NCBI GenBank assembly: GCA_031271065.1
Contig: JAISWP010000151.1
Coordinates: 1 to 8,660 of the forward strand
DNA length: 8,660 nt
From: Synergistaceae bacterium
GTDB lineage: Bacteria; Synergistota; Synergistia; Synergistales; Synergistaceae
Reading direction: 5' to 3'
Positions within the stretch are counted from its first letter, which is position 1. Every line of letters starts with the position of its first letter. This document shows, piece after piece, positions 1 through 6,527 of this stretch. The position numbers and the translations under genes are program-made. A model generated the notes under the pieces. It worked only from the letters and a program-made list of their open reading frames with translations, was not told where the DNA came from and did not search any database.

Positions 1-1
1 C

Positions 2-118
2 GGAGGTCACGCTGAGATACTGGCCGTCAATTCCCGGACCATAACGCAAGTCGATCAGTGGCTCACGCTGGACGGTCTCAGGATAATCTACGGGAGAAAC
101 AAATTCAGAAATGTCTGA
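2..118 (+). CDS. coaX: Type III pantothenate kinase, C-terminal 38 residues (partial)
   Basis: The open frame enters from the left edge and ends at TGA 116-118. It encodes 38 residues beginning GGHAEILAVNSRTI and containing LTLDGLRIIYGRN. The family's C-terminus typically reads T-GG-A followed by an acidic or polar stretch, then a vDp-LTLeGL-liyerN block, and this fragment matches it well. CoaX phosphorylates pantothenate, the first step of coenzyme A synthesis, in the cytoplasm; it is an ASKHA-fold enzyme. The catalytic and ATP-binding parts lie outside the window, so integrity cannot be judged. The end overlaps the start of dus by 8 bp, which suggests translational coupling. A coaX-dus-lysS order is also known in Firmicutes, which supports the call. 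The fragment is short, so the identification rests on the terminal motif plus context. Confidence 0.8.
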   Translation, partial: GGHAEILAVNSRTITQVDQWLTLDGLRIIYGRNKFRNV

Positions 119-1106
119 CGGTTTCACGAGGGCGGGCGGGGTCGACGCCCGCTCCCCGATATGGCTGGCGCCCCTTGCCGGGGTGACGACCGGCGTCGTC
201 CGCGATTTTCACGCCGCTCTCGGTGCGGGGCTGGTGCATACCGAGATGATAAGTTCCATCGGGCTGGCCCGCGGGAACGCGAAAACGCTCAGGATGACAG
301 GAGACCGCGAGGAAAAGTGCCCCGCGGTGATACAGCTTTTCGGACCTGACGCGGACTGGATGCGGAAAGGCGCGGAAACGGCTCTCGCGGCGCGTAAGTT
401 TGACGCGCTGGAGGTCAATATGGCGTGCCCGATGCCCAAGGTCACGAAAAAATGCGGAGGGGCCGCCCTTCTTTATAACCCGGCGGAGGCCGGGAGGATT
501 GTAAAAAAATTGAAGCCGCTGGGCCTGCCGCTGTGGGTAAAACTCAGGATCACCGACACATCGTCGCATCCCTTGTCCACGGAGGATTTTTGCGAGGTAC
601 TCGCCGAATCCGGAGCGGACCTTCTACTGCTTCACGGCAGATATCCCTCGCAGCGGTACGAGGGGACCGCGGACAAAGCCGCGGTCTGCGCCGCAGCCGG
701 AAAATTTCCGGGTATGGTGGCGGGGAGCGGGGATTTTTACTCGCCCCAGGACGCCCGGATATATCTTGAAGGCGGCTGTACAGCCGTGCTCGCGGCCCGA
801 GGGATACTGAGGGACGTTTTCCTCATACCTAAGACCCTGGCTCATCTCGGACTTCCGTTCCCGCGGAAATTCCTCGATCCGCCGGCGGAGACTCAGGCCG
901 AGATTCTCGCGGAGGCTGGGAGAGATGCCTTGCGGCGTGAGGGAGAGCGCCGCGCTCTTGTAATGGTCCGCCGCATGTCCGCTGGGATGTTCAAGGGGTT
1001 TCCGGGTGTCTCATCCCTGCGGAGCGAGCTCGCTTCCTTCGGAGACTGGGATTCTGCGGAGACATGCCTCCTGCGCATAGCATCCTCCCGACCCGTGGTA
1101 AAATAA
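111..1106 (+). CDS. dus: tRNA-dihydrouridine synthase (Dus family)
   Basis: This 331-residue protein is a flavin-dependent enzyme that reduces specific uridines in the tRNA D-loop region to dihydrouridine using NAD(P)H. Visible family landmarks, in order along the TIM barrel, are APLAGVTTGVVRDF (residues 20-33), the QLFGPD segment (75-80), NMACPMPKVTKKCGGAALL (103-121) carrying the likely catalytic Cys106, VKLR (143-146), LLHGRYPSQRYEG (173-185) and GSGDFYSPQDA (205-215). A helical C-terminal domain contains MVRRMSAGMFKGFPG (285-299). Length is normal. ATG 111 lies just ahead of the conserved barrel start and has GGGAG at 92-96, a rather long spacing of 14 nt; the 8-bp overlap with coaX suggests coupled translation. 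Several motifs are unorthodox: ACP for GCP, GSGD for GNGD, and LAARGILRDVFL where the FMN-phosphate loop usually has GRGA-GNPW. The Dus family is sure, but the subtype and target uridine are not. Confidence 0.9.
   Translation: MSDGFTRAGGVDARSPIWLAPLAGVTTGVVRDFHAALGAGLVHTEMISSIGLARGNAKTLRMTGDREEKCPAVIQLFGPDADWMRKGAETALAARKFDALEVNMACPMPKVTKKCGGAALLYNPAEAGRIVKKLKPLGLPLWVKLRITDTSSHPLSTEDFCEVLAESGADLLLLHGRYPSQRYEGTADKAAVCAAAGKFPGMVAGSGDFYSPQDARIYLEGGCTAVLAARGILRDVFLIPKTLAHLGLPFPRKFLDPPAETQAEILAEAGRDALRREGERRALVMVRRMSAGMFKGFPGVSSLRSELASFGDWDSAETCLLRIASSRPVVK
665..686. repeat. 8-bp inverted repeat with 6-nt loop inside dus
   Basis: GACCGCGG at 665-672 is the perfect reverse complement of CCGCGGTC at 679-686, with ACAAAG between. 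It lies inside codons for the conserved part of dus. No T-run follows, so it is not an intrinsic terminator. By rough chance estimates about one such hairpin is expected in a window of this size, so I record it only as visible structure. Confidence 0.35.
773..786. repeat. 14-bp perfect palindrome inside dus
   Basis: CGGCTGTACAGCCG at 773-786 is identical to its own reverse complement. It falls in the codons around residues 221-226 of Dus, close to the region that normally forms the flavin phosphate loop. Palindromes this long are near the chance level for the window (roughly one every one to two windows). There is no evidence that a protein binds it. Confidence 0.35.
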
Positions 1107-1135
1107 CAGAGTTTATTTATCTTTTCGCACCTCTT

Positions 1136-1143
1136 GGGGGGAG
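1136..1143 (+). promoter_or_regulatory. Ribosome binding site that decides the lysS start
   Basis: GGGGGGAG at 1136-1143 sits 5 nt before the in-frame TTG at 1149. Another in-frame TTG at 1134 lies before the purine run and has no Shine-Dalgarno of its own, so the later start is preferred. Confidence 0.75.
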
Positions 1144-1148
1144 TTGTC

Positions 1149-2666
1149 TTGAGCGACGGTACGAGCATAAAGGATGACGGCAGGGGGAGCGAGACCCCGG
1201 AAGCGGAAATTTTCCGCCAGAGAAGGAACAAACTGGAGCGTCTCCGCTCCGAGGAAAATTACGACCCTTACGCCAATGATCATTGGGACCGTGACTGTTC
1301 GGTATCTCAGGCGCGGGCGAGATTCGACCGGCTTGCGTCCGAGGAATCCTCTGACGAGCTTCTCTCTATGGCCGGACGCGTCATGATCATTCGCAGGCAT
1401 GGCAAGGCCGCGTTCGCCGACATGATGGACGAGACCGGCGCCATGCAGCTGTATTTTCAGCAGGGAGAGCTGGGGGAGGATCGCTACGCGTTTTTCAAAA
1501 AATGGGTCGACGCCGGAGACATACTCGGAATCAGGGGGACTCCCTTCCGCACCCGCCTGGGAGAGCTCTCCGTAAAGGTGAAGGAATTTTCGCTGATCTC
1601 CAAATCCCTCCGCCCGATGCCGGAAAAATGGCACGGACTGAAGGACACCGAGGTCCGTTACCGCAAGCGTTACGTGGACCTCATAGCCAATCCTGAGGTG
1701 CGGGAGGTTTTCCGCAGGAGGGCGCTCATAATAAACACATTCCGCAGGGTGCTCGAAGAAAACGGCGCCCTCGACGTCCAGACCCCCATACTGTCGAGCA
1801 TTGCGGGAGGCGCAAACGCGCGGCCGTTTGTGACTCATCACAACACCCTGGACATGGACATGTACCTGCGCATAGCGACGGAGCTTCATCTGAAACGGCT
1901 CATCGTGGGGATGTTCGGACGAGTCTACGAGATAGGCCCCAACTTCCGCAACGAGGGAATGGACCCCCGGCACAATCCGGAGTTCACCTGCATGGAGGTC
2001 TATTGGGCCTACGCGAGTTACAGGGACATGATGACGCTGGCTGAGAAAATACTTGTGGCCTGCGCCGACGCGCTGGGGTCCCGGAGGGTAAATTTCCAGG
2101 GCACGGAGATAAACCTCGAGCCTCCCTTCCGAAGGGCGTCCATGGCCGATCTGGTGAGAGATGAGACAGGGATAGACTTCATAAACATATCCGACGGAAA
2201 AGCGCGCCTCGCGGCGGCCGAGCGTCACGTGGAGGTATCCGGGGCAGCGACCAGGTACGAGATACTGCCGCTCTTTTTCGAGCAGTTCGTCGAGGAGAAG
2301 CTCATTCAGCCGACGTTCGTCTACGGGCACCCTACGGTGATATCTCCTCTCGCCAAGAGGAACGGGGAGAACCCGGATGTGACGGAGCGCTTCGAGCTAT
2401 TTATAAACGGGTGGGAGATAGCGAACGCGTTCAGCGAGCTGAACGACCCGATAGACCAGCGAGCCCGTTTCGTCGATCAGGCCCGCCGCAGGGAGGAGGG
2501 CGACGACGAGTCTCACCCGTTCGACGAGGATTTCGTCAACGCCCTCGAATACGGAATGCCGCCCACGGGGGGCATGGGGATAGGCATAGATCGCGCCGTC
2601 ATGCTGCTCACTGATTCGCGGAGTATCCGGGACGTCATACTCTTCCCGACCATGAGGCCCGTGTAG
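1149..2666 (+). CDS. lysS: Lysyl-tRNA synthetase, class II
   Basis: The protein is 505 residues when started at TTG 1149, a usual length for bacterial LysRS. It attaches lysine to tRNA-Lys in the cytoplasm, using ATP. Residue numbers here are from that start. A charged N-terminal segment of about 25 residues precedes RRNKLERLR; an OB-fold anticodon-binding domain spans about 65-155; the class II catalytic domain follows. Motif 1 is around 182-215. Motif 2 is seen as NFRNEGMDPRHNPEF (265-279). HPTVISPLAKRNGENPDV (394-411) is a LysRS-typical block, and motif 3 is GMGIGIDRAVMLL (475-487), followed by SIRDVILFPTMRP. The gene lies 42 bp after dus, in a slightly AT-richer spacer, and ends 3 bp before ligA. 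The N-terminal charged segment may be a family-variable extension. A start at 1134 would add 5 residues. All key class II motifs are intact. Confidence 0.97.
   Translation: MSDGTSIKDDGRGSETPEAEIFRQRRNKLERLRSEENYDPYANDHWDRDCSVSQARARFDRLASEESSDELLSMAGRVMIIRRHGKAAFADMMDETGAMQLYFQQGELGEDRYAFFKKWVDAGDILGIRGTPFRTRLGELSVKVKEFSLISKSLRPMPEKWHGLKDTEVRYRKRYVDLIANPEVREVFRRRALIINTFRRVLEENGALDVQTPILSSIAGGANARPFVTHHNTLDMDMYLRIATELHLKRLIVGMFGRVYEIGPNFRNEGMDPRHNPEFTCMEVYWAYASYRDMMTLAEKILVACADALGSRRVNFQGTEINLEPPFRRASMADLVRDETGIDFINISDGKARLAAAERHVEVSGAATRYEILPLFFEQFVEEKLIQPTFVYGHPTVISPLAKRNGENPDVTERFELFINGWEIANAFSELNDPIDQRARFVDQARRREEGDDESHPFDEDFVNALEYGMPPTGGMGIGIDRAVMLLTDSRSIRDVILFPTMRPV
1273..1286. repeat. 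14-bp perfect palindrome near the 5' end of lysS
   Basis: CCAATGATCATTGG at 1273-1286 equals its reverse complement. Its core ATGATCATT occurs again at 1383-1391, 107 bp downstream, where the palindrome is only 8 bp. Both copies are inside lysS codons. One such palindrome is close to chance expectation, so no function is claimed. Confidence 0.35.
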
Positions 2667-2669
2667 CCC

Positions 2670-4718
2670 GTGCCGGCTCCCCTTTCTTCCGAAGAAGCGT
2701 CCGCGCGCGCGGAGGCCTTAAAAAAAGAAATAGCCCGTCACGACGAGCTCTATTACGTGCTGGACTCGCCGGAAATAGAGGATCACGAGTACGATGCCCT
2801 GCTTCGGGAACTTGCCGCCGTGGAGGCGTCTTTCCCGGAGCTTCTCACCCCTGACTCTCCCAATATGAGAGTGAGGGGGGCTCCTCGCGGAGAGTTTACG
2901 AAAGTGACCCACGCCTCTCCGATGCAGAGCCTGGATAACGCCCTGGATCCAGGCGAGCTCGACGCGTTTTTCGACCGGGCGCGCAGGTTCCTCGGAGAAA
3001 ATTCCGACGAGTGCTGGGTCTGCGAGCCGAAGATGGACGGTCTGGCCGTGTCCCTGGTCTACAGCGACGGGGTATTCGAACTGGGCGCCACAAGGGGGGA
3101 CGGGCAGACCGGAGAGGATGTCACGCAAAATATCAGGACCATACGGTCCCTGCCTCTTTGCCTCAAGCGAAACCGCTCCGGCAGGGTGGAAGTTCGCGGG
3201 GAGGTATGTATGGCGAGGGAGGATTTCGCCGAACTCAACAGGATGCGGGAGGAGTCCGGCCTGCCTGTTTTCGCGAATCCGCGCAACGCGGCGGCAGGCA
3301 GCCTCCGCCAGCTCGACCACAGTGTGACCGCTTCCCGAAAGCTCAGGGTATACCTCTATCACGTCAATGACGCGGTGTCGCTGGGCATTGCCACACAGCA
3401 CGGCGTCCTGAGATGGCTGGAGGATGAAGGCCTGCCGACTCAGGGACATGACAGGCTCTGCCGAAGCCGCGAGGAAATAGCGGAATATCTCGGCGAATGG
3501 GACACAAAACGATTCACCAATTCCATAAACACGGACGGGGTCGTCGTCAAACTGAACGATATAGCCCTTCGGGAGAAACTGGGCAGCACATCTCACGCCC
3601 CCAGATGGGCCATAGCCTTCAAATACCCTCCCGAGGAAAAACGCGCAAGGATACTCGATATCGAAATATCCGTCGGGAGGACGGGCGCTCTCACGCCCAC
3701 CGCCGTAATGGAGCCGGTCCAGCTGTCCGGGACCACGGTGCAGCGGGCGAGCCTCCACAATCAGGACGAGATCGACAGAAAGGACGTCAGGATAGGGGAC
3801 ACGGTCTGGGTGCATAAAGCCGGCGAGATAATTCCCGAGGTCCTCCGGGTGGACCTCCAATCCCGGCCCGACGCCTCGAAACCCTTCAAGATACCGATGA
3901 TCTGCCCTGAGTGCGGCACGGAGGCTGTCCGCCTTCCCTCCGAGGCGGCGGTCAGATGCCCCAACAAGTCATGCCCAGCCCAGCTTCACGAGGGGATACT
4001 CCATTTTGTGTCCCGTGACTGCATGGACATAAACGGCGTCGGCGATAAGCTGGCCCGTCAGCTTATCGATACGGGCCTCGTAAAAAGCCCGGCCGATCTC
4101 TATAGCCTGTCGCCCGAGGATCTGCGGGGACTCGATCGGATGGCCGAAAAATCCGCGCTGAAGGTGACGTCCGCCGTTTCCGGGTCGAAAGAACGCCCGT
4201 TCCACGCGGTGCTGAACGCCCTCGGCATCCGCAATGCCGGAAAAAAGACGGCGAGGGATATCGCGTCGTATTTTCGAAGCATGGACGCCCTGATTCACGC
4301 GGAGGAAGACGAACTCGCGAACCTGGACGGCATAGGCCCCATAGTCGCCGCTTCGATAACGGCGCATTTCGCGGACGAACATAACATGGACACGATAAAC
4401 CGCCTCCGCGCCGCCGGAGTGAACATGGGCGCCGATAGCGCCGGAGATGAAAGATGCGCGTCCTCCCCGCTGACTGGGAAGAAGATGGTATTCACCGGAG
4501 AGCTGCCGTCCATGACTAGGCAGGAGGCCGAGGAGATAGCCCGGGACCTGGGGGCGAAGGTCGCCGGCAGCGTGAGCGGTAAGACCGATATAGTGGTGGC
4601 GGGGGACAATCCGGGGAGCAAATATAACAAAGCGATCAATTTAGGTATTACAATATGGACCGCGGACGAATTTTTGGAACATATCAAGCCGTTTGCGCCG
4701 GACCGGACGAATTTATAG
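2670..4718 (+). CDS. ligA: NAD-dependent DNA ligase
   Basis: This 682-residue protein seals nicks between Okazaki fragments and in repair, using NAD+ to form an enzyme-AMP intermediate. All LigA domains are present in order. Domain Ia, which binds NMN, covers about 1-70, with HDELYYVLDSPEIEDHEYD at 24-42. The adenylation domain has KMDG at 121-124, with Lys121 the AMP-accepting lysine and Glu119 before it. DGVVVK is at 289-294 and WAIAFKYPPEE at 313-323. The OB fold is about 325-400. A four-cysteine zinc finger uses Cys412, Cys415, Cys430 and Cys435. Helix-hairpin-helix repeats run about 450-590, for example GIGPIVAASI at 554-563. A BRCT domain spans about 600-672. The start is GTG at 2670, three bases after the lysS stop. 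Only a weak GAGG (2654-2657, 12 nt away) precedes it, so translation may depend on ribosomes finishing lysS. No motif is missing. Confidence 0.97.
   Translation: MPAPLSSEEASARAEALKKEIARHDELYYVLDSPEIEDHEYDALLRELAAVEASFPELLTPDSPNMRVRGAPRGEFTKVTHASPMQSLDNALDPGELDAFFDRARRFLGENSDECWVCEPKMDGLAVSLVYSDGVFELGATRGDGQTGEDVTQNIRTIRSLPLCLKRNRSGRVEVRGEVCMAREDFAELNRMREESGLPVFANPRNAAAGSLRQLDHSVTASRKLRVYLYHVNDAVSLGIATQHGVLRWLEDEGLPTQGHDRLCRSREEIAEYLGEWDTKRFTNSINTDGVVVKLNDIALREKLGSTSHAPRWAIAFKYPPEEKRARILDIEISVGRTGALTPTAVMEPVQLSGTTVQRASLHNQDEIDRKDVRIGDTVWVHKAGEIIPEVLRVDLQSRPDASKPFKIPMICPECGTEAVRLPSEAAVRCPNKSCPAQLHEGILHFVSRDCMDINGVGDKLARQLIDTGLVKSPADLYSLSPEDLRGLDRMAEKSALKVTSAVSGSKERPFHAVLNALGIRNAGKKTARDIASYFRSMDALIHAEEDELANLDGIGPIVAASITAHFADEHNMDTINRLRAAGVNMGADSAGDERCASSPLTGKKMVFTGELPSMTRQEAEEIARDLGAKVAGSVSGKTDIVVAGDNPGSKYNKAINLGITIWTADEFLEHIKPFAPDRTNL
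4043..4068. repeat. 10-bp perfect inverted repeat inside ligA
   Basis: CGATAAGCTG at 4043-4052 is the exact reverse complement of CAGCTTATCG at 4059-4068, with a 6-nt spacer (GCCCGT). It lies in codons for residues around 458-467 (DKLARQLI), at the start of the helix-hairpin-helix region. Downstream sequence is GC-rich with no T-run, so it is not a typical intrinsic terminator. In RNA it would form a stable hairpin. A repeat of this length and small loop is less likely by chance than the others in this window, but the function is unknown. Confidence 0.5.
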
Positions 4719-4725
4719 TTTTATC

Positions 4726-4733
4726 GAGGGGGA
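4726..4733 (+). promoter_or_regulatory. Ribosome binding site for gatC
   Basis: GAGGGGGA at 4726-4733 lies 8 nt before the TTG at 4742 and 14 nt before the in-frame ATG at 4748. Spacing favours the TTG, which adds two residues (MK) to the product. It falls in the 23-bp ligA-gatC spacer. Confidence 0.65.
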
Positions 4734-4741
4734 ATGACGTT

Positions 4742-5041
4742 TTGAAAATGACAGTCGACAGAGAAGTGACGCTTCGCATGGCAAAAGCGGCCCAGCTCCG
4801 CATCGCTCCGGATCAGATCGATCATATGATGGATTCGATCAACGACATTCTGGATTTCTGCGCGCTTGTGGGAGACCTCGACTGCACCGGCACGCCTGAC
4901 TTTTCGTGGAAGATGAAAAAACTTCCGTCCAGGCGTCCCGACGCGCCTTCCGACTGGTGTGACCGCGATGAATTCAAGGCCTCGGCCCCAGCTATGGACG
5001 GCAATTTTTTCCGCGTTCCGAAGATAAACGCGGAGGAGTGA
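4742..5041 (+). CDS. gatC: Aspartyl/glutamyl-tRNA amidotransferase subunit C
   Basis: A 99-residue small subunit of GatCAB. GatC wraps around GatA and GatB and stabilises the heterotrimer; it is not catalytic. The N-terminal helical part VTLRMAKAAQLRIAPDQID (9-27), followed by INDILDFCALVGDLD (33-47), matches the family pattern of V--iAkLArL-L---e------ln-IL-y---l-elD. The C-terminus GNFFRVPKINAEE (87-99) matches the family's dG-FkVPkv ending. Length is typical (about 95-100). I chose TTG 4742 because GAGGGGGA is well placed before it; ATG 4748 two codons later is the alternative. An earlier in-frame ATG at 4655 lies inside ligA and would add non-homologous residues. Its sequence conservation is modest, as usual for GatC, so gatA and gatB immediately downstream, starting 4 bp after its stop, strengthen the call. 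Confidence 0.93.
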   Translation: MKMTVDREVTLRMAKAAQLRIAPDQIDHMMDSINDILDFCALVGDLDCTGTPDFSWKMKKLPSRRPDAPSDWCDRDEFKASAPAMDGNFFRVPKINAEE

Positions 5042-5045
5042 ATAC

Positions 5046-6527
5046 ATGCAGATACATGAACTTACCGCCGTCGAAACGGCCAAAGCGATAAAAGAAAAGA
5101 AATTCAGCTCGGTGGAGGCCGTCAAAGCCGGATTCGAGCGCATATCGAAATATGAGGGGCATGTCGGCGCGCTGATTACGACGCTGGAGGAGGAAGCTCT
5201 CAGGAAAGCCTCCGAGATCGATTCCCGTCTGGCCCGGGGAGAGGACGCCGGTCCGCTGGCCGGGGTTCCGTATATAGTCAAGGACAACTTCTGCACGCAC
5301 GGGATCAGGACCACCTGCAGCAGCCGCATACTGGAAAACTGGAAGCCGACGTACAACGCGTCTCCCGTAAACTATATGAACGACGCCGGGGCAATTCTGA
5401 TGGCGAAGGCGAACCTTGACGAGTTCGCTATGGGGAGCTCCACGGAAAACTCCATCATCGGGCCGACAAAGAATCCCCGCGACCTGAGAAGAGTGCCCGG
5501 CGGCAGCAGCGGGGGAAGCGCCGCCGCGGTCGCGGCCGGGTACGTCCCCGTTGCTCTCGGCACGGACACAGGAGGGTCGGTCAGGCAGCCTGCGGCTTTC
5601 TGCGGTATCCAGGGGCTCAAACCCTCTTACGGAGAGGTGAGCAGGTACGGAATAATCGCCTACTGTTCGGCTCTGGATCAGGTGAGCCCTCTGGCGCGAA
5701 GCGTCGAAGACCTGGCCGTCGCTATGGAGATACTGGCGAGAGCCGATTCCAGCGACACGACCTGCGACGGCTACGACCGTCCGAAATTCAGCGGCGCGCT
5801 TTCCACGGAAAATTTGAAGGGGTGCAGGATAGGGGTGTTCGCCGGTTTCGAGGCGTCCCAGATGGACCCGGACCTTTACGGTGCTCTTTCGAAAGCGGGG
5901 GACATGTGCAGGGAAGCGGGGGCCGCGGTCGAGCCGATAGACCTCCCCATCGCCGTCAAATACGGAGTCGCCACGTACTATGTCACCGCGCTGGCGGACG
6001 CGAGCTCAAAGCTCGGCTGCTACGACGGCATAAGATACGGGACTCACATAGACGGCCCGACTCTGGCCGATATGTACGCCAACACCCGCACGGCCTCCTT
6101 CGGAGAGGAGGTCCGGCGCAGGATAATCCTCGGGACCTGCCTTCTCACGGAGGGTTTTTATCAGAATTACTACGGCCCCGCTCTGAAGGTCCGTACAAAG
6201 ATGACCGAGGAGTTCGACGGGATATTCGAGAAGTACGACGCGTATCTTCTGCCGACGACCCCTTCTCTGCCGTACCTGCTGGGCACAAAGGAGACAGACC
6301 CCAACAGGATGTACCTGGGGGACGTCTTTACGGTTCCGATCAGTCTGGGCGGTCTGCCGGGACTCAATTTGAGCATGGGCTTCAACGGGGACGGCCTGCC
6401 GCTGTCCGTCCAGATAGTGGGGCCGAGATACGGGGATTCCAAAGTGCTGGGAGTCGCGTCGGTGCTCGAACGGATGATCGGCCGTCCCCGCGTATGCGAC
6501 CCGCGCGCGCTGGGGGAGGTGGCGTAG
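5046..6527 (+). CDS. gatA: Aspartyl/glutamyl-tRNA amidotransferase subunit A (glutaminase)
   Basis: A 493-residue amidase-signature protein, normal length for GatA. It hydrolyses glutamine and passes the ammonia through an internal channel to GatB. The Ser-cisSer-Lys triad is visible: Lys79 in GVPYIVKDNF (73-82), Ser154 in PGGSSGGSAAA (151-161, nucleophile most likely Ser178) and Ser178 in GTDTGGSVRQPAAFCG (172-187). These positions agree with the numbering I recall for the Staphylococcus aureus enzyme. DEFAMGSSTENS (125-136) and GLKPSYGEVSRYG (190-202) are further GatA-typical blocks. LPTTPSLPYLLG is found in the C-terminal part. ATG 5046 has an excellent Shine-Dalgarno, GGAGGAG at 5032-5038, 7 nt upstream and overlapping the end of gatC. 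The stop is directly followed by the gatB start, which implies equal production of subunits. I see no missing key residue. Confidence 0.97.
   Translation: MQIHELTAVETAKAIKEKKFSSVEAVKAGFERISKYEGHVGALITTLEEEALRKASEIDSRLARGEDAGPLAGVPYIVKDNFCTHGIRTTCSSRILENWKPTYNASPVNYMNDAGAILMAKANLDEFAMGSSTENSIIGPTKNPRDLRRVPGGSSGGSAAAVAAGYVPVALGTDTGGSVRQPAAFCGIQGLKPSYGEVSRYGIIAYCSALDQVSPLARSVEDLAVAMEILARADSSDTTCDGYDRPKFSGALSTENLKGCRIGVFAGFEASQMDPDLYGALSKAGDMCREAGAAVEPIDLPIAVKYGVATYYVTALADASSKLGCYDGIRYGTHIDGPTLADMYANTRTASFGEEVRRRIILGTCLLTEGFYQNYYGPALKVRTKMTEEFDGIFEKYDAYLLPTTPSLPYLLGTKETDPNRMYLGDVFTVPISLGGLPGLNLSMGFNGDGLPLSVQIVGPRYGDSKVLGVASVLERMIGRPRVCDPRALGEVA

Noticed and set aside
1107..1148. AT-rich dus-lysS spacer as a promoter for lysS
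   Set aside because: GTTTATTTATCTTTT is AT-rich, but I could not place a -10 with a -35 at an acceptable distance, and a 42-bp spacer fits an intra-operon gap.
1134..1148. Earlier TTG at 1134 as the lysS start
   Set aside because: It precedes the GGGGGGAG Shine-Dalgarno, so the ribosome would be placed at the TTG at 1149; the extra five residues have no family support.
1113..2330. Long open frame of about 405 codons on the - strand, opposite lysS
   Set aside because: Its translation shows no recognisable motif, and the + strand carries an intact LysRS with all class II motifs. Long antisense open frames are common opposite GC-rich genes with biased third positions.
2718..3860. Open frame of about 380 codons on the - strand, opposite ligA
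   Set aside because: It is a shadow of the ligA reading frame, with no start signal or motif of its own.
4734..4745. Three-codon mini-ORF (ATG ACG TTT TGA) whose stop overlaps the gatC TTG
   Set aside because: The purine run GAGGGGG ends only one base before this ATG, too close for initiation, and it is well spaced for the gatC TTG instead. A coincidence is the simpler reading.
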